A stretch of 64,000 nucleotides of DNA from Botrytis cinerea B05.10 (lineage: Eukaryota > Ascomycota > Leotiomycetes > Helotiales > Sclerotiniaceae), in assembly GCF_000143535.2 (NCBI RefSeq), contig NC_037324.1:124001-188000 (forward strand). The letters are read 5' to 3'. A program made the translations under genes and the position numbers. Numbering within the stretch: the first letter of the stretch is position 1; every line of letters begins with the position of its first letter. Positions 37,819 to 49,056 of the stretch are shown here, piece after piece. Below the pieces are notes generated by a model. The model was not told the origin of the DNA and did no database searches. It worked only from the letters and a program-made list of their open reading frames with translations.

Positions 37819-39220
37819 AAGGGGGTTGGTGTTGAAAGAAACGAGCGGGTGGGAGCGTGAATTCGGCATGCTTGACCAGATTGGGATTTCGAGGAATACA
37901 TATACCATTATGAAATTCATTTAATGGCATTGAAATATGCCAAATCCTGCGTTATATTACATAATGTGAGATTTGACAGGAAGGGAGGGCCGGATTCGAT
38001 ATCCCTAACTAGGTATTAGAAATACCTTGAAATGCAAAATTCGACTCGCTACCTTGAAACTCAACCTCCGACAACATTCAAGGCAATGAGATACGAATAT
38101 TGCAATTTGAGTGGAACAATGTCATCTCAACATCGAAAATAAAAATACAAAAGGGATGTATGTACATCTTGAAGAACAAGAGATAAACTGTTTGTTTGCA
38201 CAGACATTTGCTTCTCGCGAATACCACACAAACTCAATTCCATAAGTTATGTAATCTACATAAATCACCATGATATATCACTTACTATATTACTCTCCTA
38301 GGGTCCAGCCGGGCGAAAATCTAGATGGATGAATGAATAAATGCATGCATGGAATATCGCACAAACCTGTGTCTGTCAAAACTGAGCCTGGAACTAAGTC
38401 AATATGTCAATTCCAGATTCTCAGTATCTAGACAATGTTGTGCATCCATGCGGCGAGTGTATCTAACAATGCATGGTCATGTTTAACATACACCCACTTC
38501 TCCCATTGTCCTGCATAATTCACCTCGTATCAATTTTATAGAATTTGCATTGAGTTTAATTATGGAACCTCAACTATTTAACCTCGTGTCCTATTGTCTC
38601 TTATGCTCTCTTACTAATATCTGTTTCTGTTGACTCCGTTTTCAATCTCTTCTGACATCTCGCTTATTGTTCTCCTTTTATATTTGCAGCATTATTACAA
38701 TCCGACCATGATTCAAGTAACCCCATCATCTCTTCGAGGAACAGCAAAGAAAAGAAAAAGCCAGATAAGACAATCCATCATATCCCATAGCAACCCAGCC
38801 CTTCCCTTCCCCCCATTGCCCAACCAATATTTTTTCATAACGCCAATCCCGAATCAATACACGGATATCATAAACCCCCCAATCCATACCATACCATATC
38901 TTCGAATCCCAGCCATACCAACCCAGCTCAATTCGATTAGCCAAACTCACTATTAGAAGTCGAAGTAGGCCTCTTGATTTGAAGATAAACCCTCTGGGAC
39001 CAGCCAGCATATAGAGAACATGATGAAGGAAACTCCCGCTAAATTACGCCATGATTTGTCCAAGCCAATATTTAGGCAGCCGAATTCCGATAGGTTCGTT
39101 GCAATGTATAAAAGAGGCCGTGATATGAAATTTAATAAAAAAAAAAGACAATTTGACATCCGGAAATTTAAAAAGAGTTCGAAATAGTGTACGGCATTAA
39201 AGTCTGGTTCAAAAACAAAC
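37819..39220. other. Convergent spacer, no gene seen
   Basis: 1.4 kb between the 3' ends of TMA22 and the E2 gene. It includes a short ATACC run near 38888-38905. The plus-strand frame 38630-38956 has no recognisable content. Confidence 0.5.
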
Positions 39221-41012
39221 TTACTCCATGCTACTTTGGACCGACCTCCGAAGTTTTCGATTATAATTCTTCTTATCATCCACTGATCCCCAGAAGAGTT
39301 TGGAAGCTTCCACATTCACCAATGTTCGTGGATCGTATGGCGGTGAAACTTCCTCCAAAGCTTCAATGATAGACTCGATATGAGATTTTGCATCATCAGG
39401 ACGTTTGGAAGTATAGCAAGGTGTTCCATCAAGTCCAATCCGGTGATGAAATAAAGGTGTCTGAAATTTGGCTCTTGGTTGCTCTTCTGGAAATCTTGGG
39501 CTGAAGTAAAGCTTAATATTGAACAATCCGCCATCTAGATTGGTCATGGGACGACCGAAATAGGTAATGTTCCATACGAAAGGATTCTTATTGTCCAGTT
39601 CAACGTCCAGAGTTACGGACTTATCCCTCTTGTATGCTTCAACCACTTGTTCGAATTGGCGTTGAAGATTTGCTGCCACGCCACTTTCCTTCTTCTGTGA
39701 TAACAGTCCTTCGGTAGCCCAATGAGCCGTCTCAGCATCCAAACTGGCACGAATGAATCTCAATCGTCTCTCAAGTTCAGTGTAGTCGAACTTTCCCTCC
39801 ATAGTATTTCCGCCACCCTCAAAGGGCATTCGAGCAAAAGGTTGAAGATCTTTAACCTCTTTTCTTGCCTTCTCTACAGCCATCAAATACGAATCATAGT
39901 ACCACAAGAATCTGCGCTTGCAAAAATCTTTGAAGGGTTCGAATGCAACGGCAGAATCGTCAAGTACGTCTCGATCTAAGTCGCTGTCGCTATCCTCGCT
40001 TGGTGGTGTGTATGGTGGAGGTGCACCTGTTGAGGAGATGTTCAAGTATTCCTCAAGACGTTGAATGACTGAAATTCGTAGAGTTTCATGACGAATCTAC
40101 AGTCTCGTCAGTAACAGCACTAGCACAAAGAGCCTTGATAATTCAAGCCTACCTTTGCAGCATAATCTTTTTGATTTTTCCTGTCATGATCATCATTCGC
40201 CGTTTCGAAACCAGGTTCATTCTCGTAGGGGTTGCTCGACATTAAACTCTGAATTGATATTAAGATTGACTCAAGTCCCTGTGCCGATGACCACTCTTCT
40301 CCTCTTTCACCTCGCCAGGTACTATTATATGATTTAGTTTCGGAAGTCCAGAGGAATTGTATGAAGGTTGGTAATTACCCTAAAATTGATCTAAAAACAA
40401 GTCAGTCAGTCAATGTTGAAAGTATCATGACACAAAGGGTATCTTACAAACAAACTTTGCCCGTCGCATAAATGTTTGGATTGAAACGACATCTTCCTCC
40501 ATTCGTAGTTGTCGCAATAACACTAGGTGCTTTTGTGGGATAATCTATACGGACGTTTTCAGCTTCTACTTAGTGTGCAACCCTTCCGCAAAATCGTACC
40601 TTTTCCAAATCTAACGCCGAACTAGAAAAATATCAGTATTGCATGTCTATAAAAAAAAAGCATGAATTGAATAGACCAACATCGAAGAAACCAAATTCGT
40701 AAGGTGTATCTGGGGGACCGATTATGATTGCTTTCACGCTTCGAACGTCGATATCTCGACAAGCAACTGCGAGAGCTATAGATTTACATAGTTAGTGAAA
40801 ATCCAAGAAGATAACAGTAAACTTTTGAAGAAAAGATGTTGACTTACATAGATCTGGACCTCTCTGAATGTCTGCCAACTCCTAAAATCCCCCCAAAGTG
40901 TTGTCAGCCTTGCGCTTTTACTGTCCCATTTGGCGCATATCGTGATATCATGACATGGGGGCTGGCTTGAGGAATTTACCTTCGCAATACGAATAACGGA
41001 GTGATTTGCCAT
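39221..41012 (-). CDS. UBE2Z-like ubiquitin-conjugating enzyme with a second UBC-like domain
   Basis: Eight exons: 40980-41012, 40848-40881, 40681-40775, 40600-40621 (22 nt), 40448-40544, 40379-40390 (12 nt), 40153-40321 and 39221-40096; 445 aa. Introns are 55-98 nt and all junctions keep frame. The first UBC domain (about residues 10-150) has [13 protein letters not shown] with active-site Cys C93 and NPN where most E2s have HPN, as in human UBE2Z, then [14 protein letters not shown] and [20 protein letters not shown]. After a linker rich in Pro/Ser/Asp, residues about 270-445 form a second E2-like fold: [54 protein letters not shown] (C381) and a helical C-terminus. UBE2Z itself accepts ubiquitin and FAT10 from UBA6; a fungal substrate is not known. 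Whether the second domain is catalytic is unclear. Confidence 0.9.
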
Positions 41013-41673
41013 GATTTTGGAGGTAAGTTGTTCCAATAGCTCTTGAGAAGATATTATTTTATTATTATTTCTAATTAACTTCTTGAATTGCAGAAGTGTT
41101 GAAAGGATTGGAGAAAGTGTGATAAACTGGAGAAGTTGTTGGAGGAGGGATTATGAAGTAATTTGGGTGGGGTTTCTATTGGAAAGTGTTTCAGAGGCTA
41201 TGGAGATGAAGGGAAGAGGCAACTAAATAAGCGGTGATGTTCGGCAGAATTCTATTTTGGCTCTAGTCAATTTATGGGGGAGGTGGGATGGGCACGATAA
41301 GCTTCCAAGAATGAATAGATGAGGCTGATTCTCGGTCTTCTCGTTCAACAGCTACGATATGGGTTTTCTCCAAATGAATTGAATGTGAGGAGAAGACAAG
41401 AGAGAAGAAGAAGAGAAAAGAACCCCAATCCAACTTATTATTATTCTCATGCTTTGGGTATATCAAAGCCAACTTTCCGAAACCTTTCGGGACTTTCCTA
41501 TCGTACAAGGGATTTAAGACTATCCAGTCCCGCACTAGAATATATACAAAGTCTTCTGGGAAAACTGCGGCTGACGACAGACTTTGAGTAGTGTATAGTC
41601 GTCGAGACCAATCCCCAATATCTGTGTGCCCGCATATGCTGTGGCAGATTGAAACTCGTGAGCCTCGTTTTGC
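41013..41673. other. Spacer between the E2 gene and the Rab gene
   Basis: Both flanking genes are on the minus strand, so this is the E2 promoter plus the Rab 3' UTR. No gene recognised. Confidence 0.5.
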
Positions 41674-42420
41674 TCAACAACATCCACCGCTGCTGGCTTT
41701 CTGGGGGGCCAATTTAACATTTGTTTTCGAACCTCCATAGCCAGGACCCTTCACTCCAGATCTCCTGTCATTCAAGTCATATCTTCCAGCTTCGATGTTC
41801 ATGTATATCCTTTCTGCCACTCTTGCGAATGCATTTTCAACGCCCTCACCACTCTTCGCACTTGTTTCGACATACTCTAATACACCATTTCGCTTTGCCC
41901 AAGCTTCTGCCTCTTCCACGGTAACCTCTCGTTTGTTCTCCTCGCCTGTAGCCAAGTCACTCTTGTTTCCTACCAACACAACAACTATATCGGGTTCAGC
42001 AATTTGTCGCAAATCATGTAGCCAGTCCGTAACATGCTCAAATGTTGGTCGCCTCGAGATGTCGAATACAAGCAGTGCGCCTGAAGCTCCACGGAAGTAA
42101 CTCCTCGTTACGCTCTTGTAAGTTTCCTGTCCTGCCGTGTCCCACAAACTGAGCTTCATATGTTTCTGAGGTACATCTGATTCTGTAGCTGAAGGTTGAG
42201 GTGCTGGCTCTTCATCCAGCGTATTCGATTTTGGTTTGAATCCTTCTGAATTCGGTGGACCAACTGGAATGATTCGTGATCCAAATTCGACGCCAATGGT
42301 AACGTCATGATGCGGAGAAAAGCGCCCCTCGCAGAGTCGAATTGTGAGAGATGATTTTCCAGTTCCGCTATCGCCAATGCAGACGAGCTTTGCAATATAA
42401 TCCCATGATGTTGTAGACAT
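41674..42420 (-). CDS. ypt4: Rab4-type small GTPase with an interswitch insertion
   Basis: Intronless, 248 aa. G-motifs are all present: G1 GDSGTGKS (residues 16-23), switch I with TIGVEFGSR, G3 WDTAGQE, G4 NKSD, G5 ETSAKSG; the protein ends SSGGCC, a geranylgeranylation signal. FGSRI, DTAGQE..KSVTRSYFRGASGALLVFDI and the overall pattern place it in the Rab2/Rab4/Rab14 group, closest in character to Rab4 (fission yeast Ypt4). Between switch I and the DTAGQE motif there are about 30 extra residues (VGPPNSEGFKPKSNTLDEEP...) where Rab4 has a tight beta-hairpin. Rab4 proteins act in recycling from early endosomes. Assignment to the precise Rab subfamily is by eye. Confidence 0.88.
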   Translation of the reverse strand: MSTTSWDYIAKLVCIGDSGTGKSSLTIRLCEGRFSPHHDVTIGVEFGSRIIPVGPPNSEGFKPKSNTLDEEPAPQPSATESDVPQKHMKLSLWDTAGQETYKSVTRSYFRGASGALLVFDISRRPTFEHVTDWLHDLRQIAEPDIVVVLVGNKSDLATGEENKREVTVEEAEAWAKRNGVLEYVETSAKSGEGVENAFARVAERIYMNIEAGRYDLNDRRSGVKGPGYGGSKTNVKLAPQKASSGGCC

Positions 42421-43103
42421 TACTTTTTGAACTTCGAGACGAAAGAGTCTATCGGCTTTTTGTTGACGTGGGAAGAGGAGAGGTCGTAGACTGGTGTGGG
42501 AAGAATAGAACCTATATTTGTGACGTGAAAAAAGACTGATACAAAAACAGTCAATGGACCATTCCGGAAAATGATATTGGTGTGGAAAGTATTGATGGAT
42601 TGTGATGGATTGTAAAACTCGAATCGAATAACTCGATAACGATGGGCTTTATGAATGAATAATCTAGCTAGAATTCCTGGCGGTGGTAAACTTGCAACAT
42701 GTCAGAGCTGTTGTATGGTCGCACAATCTCGTGGGCAGTTGAGAGTCGAGACAATGATAAGATTACCTAGGTAGAGTGTGCATGAATCATTAATGGCTGA
42801 TGATTGACCCACCGTACAAATCCTCGCACCTCCTGCTACGACCTTCGACCTTCGACCTACGACCTACGACCCACGACCCAGCTAACATCCACCACCCCGG
42901 TGCTCTCTCTGCCCAGTCACACCGTGGCTTGCGGGAATGGAATGCAAGCGGAGGGCAAATCGTGATCCTCTAGCGCCCAGCCGTTATATTTTCGGATTGG
43001 AGCAGTCGGGCTGGGCTGGCTGGGGGCGGTGAACAAAGGAAAGGAATATGGACATGTTTTGGTAGCTAGGGGAGGAGAGGAGAGGAGAAGAGAGGAGTGA
43101 TCA

Positions 43104-43141
43104 GTCCAGTCCAATCCAATCCAATCCAATCCAATCCAATC
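43104..43141. repeat. (CCAAT)n pentanucleotide tract
   Basis: About seven CCAAT/CCAGT units in the divergent Rab/PNS1 region. Each CCAAT is also the core of a CCAAT-box, so the repeat offers a row of potential HAP-complex sites. Confidence 0.9.
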
Positions 43142-43353
43142 TTCACTTGATCGATTCACAAGTACCAAGTGAATAATGAATACACTCGAGTAGATTAATT
43201 AGCCGCATTCTTATCATTCTCCTTTCTCCTTTCTCCTTTCTTCTTTCTCTCTTCTCTCTTCTCCCTTCTCCTAACGTCATACATCTACTGCAGATACCAA
43301 GGAATCCGTCGGCCAAACCAAAAGATTTACACTCTTGCATAGCTCGATATCCC

Positions 43354-43398
43354 ATCCTGTCCTGTCCTGTCCTATCCTGTCCTATCCTGTCCTATCCT
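43354..43398. repeat. (CCTGT/CCTAT)n pentanucleotide tract
   Basis: Nine pentamer units alternating between CCTGT and CCTAT, about 500 bp before the PNS1 start. Confidence 0.9.
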
Positions 43399-43908
43399 TA
43401 TCTCGAGGACGAGTTCACTCTGCCTCTCCATCATTCTACCTAGGTACTTATGCGGTATGGTACACCTGCCTCGTGATTTTAAATGATTCACGACTGAGGA
43501 CTCCCGGCACTCCGCAATCACAAGTCTTGACTCGCCCCCAGCAACCCCCAGCAACCCAGCAACCCAGCAAGTGACTGGTATCTCACAATATTAATCTTCA
43601 CGAGGCATACAAGTACATTTTTGCTTAACAAGTCTTGCCCATACAATTATCTTCTACAACATTCCCTTCCAGTGCTTGGAATAATCACAAGCTTTGCATC
43701 ATTCACTGCTTACAAGATACCCTACCAACCCCAGACTGCAACTGATCTACCGTACTGCAGCCTGCGAGTCCCGTTTCAAGCTCAGAAAGACCCACAAGAC
43801 TGGGCAGAAGCGTAGATAGAGTCCTTATCAACAACCTCGACCTCTCAACTTCATCGCAGACAAAATATTCCAACACACAACTTCATACTTGAGGGTTGAG
43901 CGTTGAAG

Positions 43909-46232
43909 ATGTTTTCAGAATGTAAGTAAATTAACTCACTTGCCCTATTTACCTGGTGCATTCTTAACCATTGTATCGTCCAGATGCTTCGCGCTTCTTA
44001 GCTCAGTCACAGTCTCGATTCTCCAATTTCGTCCAACAGGATAACGAAATCCCAGCTCGGAGTCCGAACGAACGTTATCAACGATCGCAACCTTTACGAA
44101 GTTCACGACATCAAAGAGGACTAGGAAACCCTTATCAGTCATCACATCTCCCGAACTTTGGATTTACATCTCGATATTCCCAAGCTCCTCCTGATGCTCC
44201 GTTATTTCACAGCGCCTTGAATGATTTTCAGGAAGAAGACGAGGAGGAGGAACGGGAGAGGGAGACTGCAGATTTCTTTGCGCTTCAACGATCACGGAGG
44301 GTTTTTGCACCTACGAGAGAACTGGAGGAAAGTGAGGAAACAGAGCGCGATGGGAGTGATATAGCTCTGGGGAACAGTAAAGATGATGGAATGGCAGGTG
44401 ACCATCGGGAACGTCCGCGAGGAATCAAAAGTAGTTGGAAAGGCGGTATCCGAAGTACAAGAGAGCGAGGCCACACACCGGAAACAGTTGGAGAAGAACA
44501 TGATGACGAAAGTAGGCGACCAAGCAGTCAGGGAAGCAGTAGCAAAGGGAAGGGAAGAATGGTCGATATTGGACTAGAATCTACAATTGCCGACAGCTTA
44601 CCGCCAAGTGAACCGGATTATGATATGGGCGATGATAATCCACCAGCGTTTCAACAATTTAAATCTGGGCCAAAATCTGGAACAACTCGATTTACAGATG
44701 ATTCCATCAGAGGCAACGAGAGGGATGTCGAGTCGCAACAATTTCCTGGCCCTCGATTCCCCATACGACCGAATGAAGTGGAGGTCGTTCCAGTAGCAAT
44801 TCCTACAACTGCAGACGAACTGGAAGGGCCAAAGCATGACATGTTCTGGGGGTCATTATTTTTGATATGCTTGGCTTCACTTTTCGCAACTTTCTTCCTA
44901 ATCTTCCTTCATACGTCAACGCCTGACGGAGTGCTCGGAGATACGATATATACCACACTCAGTTCTTCATTCCATCTATTCGCAGTCGATACCCTTGCAT
45001 CAATAATTGTATCATTTATCTGGCTCGCGTTACTGCGATCTTTTGTTCGTCCATTGGTATTCCTGATTGTTCTTGCGGTACCCATCATACTGTTCTCGTT
45101 CTCACTGTATCCTATGGTGTCTAGTATGAAAGGATCAACTGATCGAACTAGTGTACAAGATAGGGCTATGCGATGGATGTCATTTATACCTGGAGCTCTT
45201 GCTTTACTCTGGTTGTATACCATTTATAAGGGACGCCAATCCTTAACCAAAGCAATAAGCATTCTAGAATTCTCATCAAGGATTCTCGCTTCGAATCCCG
45301 GTCTGCTCGCATTGGGATTCGCTACGCTGGGTTCAGTTATAGTATGGACCTGGATATGGTTAGGAATGTTCACGAGAGTATTCTTGGGTGGTCATCTCTC
45401 AAAGTCAGGTCTTAGTTTCATTATTGATGCAACGACTTGGTGGCTTGGTGTATATTTCGTGATGATGTACATTTGGACTCTTTCCGTAATTGGGGGGATT
45501 CAACGAACTACTACTGCTGCAACAGTTTCTCAGTGGTATTATCACCGTAATGCACAGACAGGAGCTTCATCTCGAGATGTTGTTGCGGCAGCATTTTATC
45601 ATTCGACCAACACGATATTCGGTACCGTATGCTTATCATCACTAATAGCTCTCTTGATTAAACTTCCTCTCCTCGTGTTTCCACGAAGATTGGTAGCGGC
45701 TATTTCGATAATTGCGTACTCTTTTGTACCAGCACCAGTGACAGCATTGCTCAATCCTCTTACTCTCACCTACGCTGCTATTCACTCACAACCTCTTCAA
45801 ACTTCCGCAAGAGGTCTGAGTCAAATGACGTTCCTCACACCTCAAGCTCCCACCACCACATTAACTCCACGTTCCTTCTCTTCTCGAACACACGCCACAA
45901 CACCTTTACTCCCTTACCGATTAGCCAAACTACTTCTTCACGCCACGCGTATCATTATGTCCATGGCTCTTGGTTTTGGTGGCTGGGTAGCAACTGCTCG
46001 TCAATTGTCTATCAGTATGCCCGAAGGTCCTGGTCTTAAAGGAAGTGCATATGCATATGTTGTTGGGCTTGTGGCTGGATTCATTGGCTGGGGTGTACTT
46101 GGGGCTATGGAGGGAGTACTTAGTGGGGTCGTGGATGCGACGGTTGTCTGTTGGGGGAGTGAGAAAGGAATGGCTAATGGTGGGGCATATTGTTTGGAGG
46201 CGGGCTATTTGTTTGGTGATGATAGGGAGTAA
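43909..46232 (+). CDS. PNS1: Choline transporter-like (CTL/SLC44) protein PNS1
   Basis: Exon 1 codes only 13 nt (43909-43921, MFSE plus one base); a 62-nt intron 43922-43983 (GTAAGT donor, CTTAAC branch, CCAG acceptor) joins exon 2, 43984-46232; 753 aa. The spliced start gives MFSEYASRFLAQSQSRF, which fits fungal relatives better than starting inside the intron. About 285 hydrophilic N-terminal residues, with an acidic EEDEEEERERE stretch, precede about ten hydrophobic segments from residue 290 on (first FWGSLFLICLASLFATFFLIF). The family signature regions for PF04515 are recognisable in the second half (AAFYHSTNTIFGTVCLSSLIALLI, MALGFGGWVATARQL). CTL proteins are plasma-membrane transporters; in fungi the substrate of Pns1 is not settled and it is not the main choline carrier. 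Confidence 0.93.
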
Positions 46233-46893
46233 GCATTGAGGAAAGGAGTAGGGAAATGGAGGAAGGAAGATGGATTTGTATTGATTTGAGTTAATGGGGG
46301 ATTCATGGAGCTTGGGACATGGTACATATTTGGATGGGTGTATGGAGCATAGGTCATATGATCAGACGGCATGACATGACTTAGCATGACAGCATTTTCT
46401 TAGCAAGACGGAATTAGTTAATGAAGAGCACTTAATGATTATATTTATTATATATACACATGTGTATCATGCAAATGGAATCATACCTCAGCATTCTTGA
46501 CAGGTTGAATCATGAAACAACTGGAAGAGCTGACTGGCCGAAACTACTTATATCTTATACTTTTGACATAGTCGGATTTGATGATGTGAAATGGTGGGAT
46601 GTGTCGAAATCCTTGTTTCTCTGTTAATTGTTTGTTTGTTTGTTATTGTTAGTTTGATCTTTCTTGTTGGGTTTGAAATAGTTGCATGGATGTATATGTA
46701 TGGATGTATGGATATATAGATGTATATATGTATCTGTATATGTTCACTTATCTTGTGTGTTATGTTATATAGATGGATGGATGGATGGATATAAATGTAA
46801 AGATAGATATATAAGCGAAAGTAAGGTAAACTTGTGTGCGGGTAGTTGCTGAAACGAAGTGAGATATGAGATGGGTTCTTGTATAGAGTAGAA

Positions 46894-46919
46894 TAGGATA
46901 GGATAGGATAGGATAGGAT
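46894..46919. repeat. (AGGAT)n pentanucleotide tract
   Basis: Five units of AGGAT downstream of PNS1. Confidence 0.9.
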
Positions 46920-47699
46920 GGTTGTGGGTGGAGAGAGTAGGGAGGTTTGTTCTTGTTTTGTACGGTTTTGATTTGACTTGGCTGGAGAGGAGGGGATTTG
47001 AGGCGGGTGTGTAGAAGGAAGAGGAGGTGGAGAGAGGGTTGGGAATGGTTGGGAGTATGGAGTATGGAGTATGGAGTTCTGGTTGGTATGTGGGTAGTGG
47101 GAGAGAGTTGGGGGTGATTATGCTTGTGCTTGTGCTTATACTTGTGCTTATAAGTAAGATGCAGGAAGTAATGTAGATGTATACATAAATATAGAAGACT
47201 ACCCATTGCGAGTACAAGATGTCAATATATATTCCATGTTATCCATCCATCCTAGAAGATGTGCGAATCCAAATCTCTACTCCAGTTTCCTTCCTTCCTT
47301 CCCCTTTTCCTTCCTCCCTCTCTCTATCTTCTTCTTCATCATTATCTTCTTCTTCTTCGTCTTTCCCCTTCATCTCCCTTCCCCTCTTCCCGTCTTCCCC
47401 CTCCTCCGACCTCGCTCTCAAAATCAATTCATCCATAGATTACACAACCACCAATCCCGTTACACAACTTCCACCTCTCATATCGGCCGTTTTTCTAGTT
47501 TCATTTTCACCGCCACGTTCATACCATACCTACCATACCATGACACAACATAACTACATGTGTATGTATCTATCTATTTTCGATAAACCCCGAGGACGAG
47601 AAGGAGAAGAAGAAAACATACATACACGTCGCCGACTTTCTTTTATGCGCGTGGCTGTTTTTAGATTTACATGTGCATTTTTTGATCGATTGGTTGGTT

Positions 47700-47716
47700 T
47701 GTGTGTGTGTGTGTGT
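47700..47716. repeat. (GT)n dinucleotide tract
   Basis: Eight GT units within the simple-repeat-rich spacer. Confidence 0.9.
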
Positions 47717-48546
47717 TTTCTCGATATGGAATGATAATTTATAGGGAAGATTTCTGGATTGAATTAGTCTGAAATTGATGATGGAGGATGGATGAGCTGT
47801 GTTGTGATAAATAGATAGATAGAAAAGAAGGAAATAAAAAAACTCATACATGTATAGAGAAAATCTACGCTCGAAACAAAATAACTTACTGGTAGAGGAA
47901 ATTACTGAAGATAAAATTCCCTGCGAAACATACAAGTGATATGATGTGATAGAGATTGTGATCGCTTAAGAAGGGAGGGGGCTTGATTACATACATGATG
48001 TATATGTATGTACGCATGCATGATGCATTGAGAAGTCCAGAATCAATTCCGATAGGAGTCAGTTGTACATTTTCGGACTGCGTCTTGCCTGCATCTTGCT
48101 TGCTTACCGGGGAAATGGATGGAGATGTGGATGTTTTTTCGGAAGCTGAATATGTGTATGTTTGTTTGTCTGTTTGTTTGTACGTGTCTCGTGTCGAACA
48201 TCCTTTTTTCTTGTTTTCCTGGTTGAAGTGTAGATTTGGCTTTCTGGTTTGTGTGGAGGAGGGGCTGGTGGGTTGTTGATAATCTGTATTCCCTTTCTTG
48301 GTGTATTATATATATATATATATATTGATTGAGATGTTGTTTGGCTTTTGGTCTTTTCATTTAAACAAGATATATATCACTGCCAAAGTTTTGATTTTTT
48401 TTCCCGAAACTCATAGGTGAGAGATATATATATACTTATTACATATACTTCTTCACCGGGAATATCATTTCCACATTTCTTGCTTGCGCCATGCTCACTC
48501 GGAAAATACCAATTCCATCCAACTGAGCATAAGAACACAACCCATA

Positions 48547-49056
48547 ATGGCCTCCACAACACGTTCATTCTCCTTTATCCCCCTCTTCTGTCCATCCTCA
48601 TCTCCATCTCCCTACTCACCACCCGCATCCTCGAAGTCTCGCTCCAAACAGCCCAAATATCCTCGAAAGGCCAGATCCAAACCTAAATCTAAGCGCAACG
48701 GCCCAGAAGAACAAGAACTCCTCACTGAAGCATTTCAAAGGGAAAGAAACGAAGAGTGTCCGTGTCCTAGCTGTACGTATCCTGATGTAGACAGTGGGGG
48801 AAACGTGTCGCCGTCATCAAGAACAACAACATCGTCATCTTCATTCGACAATCACGACATGAATTCAGACGAAAATCTAAATATTGCAAGAGTAGAGAAC
48901 AGAGGGATATTTCTGGAACCGAGAAAAAGAGGAGGAGGAAGCGAGTTGAATATGAAGTGGGGACTGGCTTGGTGGAGGGGCAGGAGGACCCGAGGGAGAG
49001 GATATGGATATGGATATGAATATGCGGAAATAAATACTTATGCTGGGGTTTCTTGA
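48547..49056 (+). CDS. Hypothetical protein with CPCPSC motif (169 aa)
   Basis: Not recognised. An intronless frame starts at an ATG in a good context (CCATAATGGCC) after a CT/CA-rich leader. The product has a Ser/Pro-rich start (FSFIPLFCPSSSPSPYSPP), a strongly basic segment (KSRSKQPKYPRKARSKPKSKR), then EECPCPSCTYPDVDSGG with four cysteines over the region, a Ser/Thr-rich stretch and an Arg/Gly/Tyr-rich C-terminus (GRRTRGRGYGYGYEY). It may be a lineage-restricted gene; composition alone cannot exclude a chance frame. It is convergent with the NLR gene downstream. Confidence 0.4.
   Translation: MASTTRSFSFIPLFCPSSSPSPYSPPASSKSRSKQPKYPRKARSKPKSKRNGPEEQELLTEAFQRERNEECPCPSCTYPDVDSGGNVSPSSRTTTSSSSFDNHDMNSDENLNIARVENRGIFLEPRKRGGGSELNMKWGLAWWRGRRTRGRGYGYGYEYAEINTYAGVS

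Larger units (their letters stand above)
42421..43908. promoter_or_regulatory. Divergent Rab/PNS1 upstream region rich in microsatellites
   Basis: 1.5 kb between two divergent start codons. It contains a CGACCTA heptamer run (42838-42879), purine-rich and CCAAT pentamer tracts (43067-43141), TTTCTCC runs (43220-43270), and a CCTGT/CCTAT tract (43354-43398). No gene recognised. Confidence 0.6.
46233..48546. other. Long spacer rich in simple repeats
   Basis: Holds GGATGTAT and GATG runs (46690-46795), an AGGAT tract (46894-46919), GGAGTAT triplicates (47053-47075), a long strand-asymmetric stretch (purine-rich to 47130, pyrimidine-rich 47280-47420), a GT run and an AT run (48306-48325). The long frames here (up to 171 codons at 47219-47734) come from the purine/pyrimidine bias, which removes stop codons, and are not taken as genes. 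Confidence 0.6.

Noticed and set aside
43971..43983. Unspliced start for PNS1 inside the intron (MYRPDASRF)
   Set aside because: The spliced start MFSEYASRF uses a GTAAGT donor and CCAG acceptor and fits the family; the unspliced version has a non-ATG start.
46760..47734. Long frames on both strands (148-171 codons)
   Set aside because: They arise from purine/pyrimidine-biased simple sequence lacking stop codons; products are Ser/Pro/Tyr or Ile/Tyr-rich without domains.
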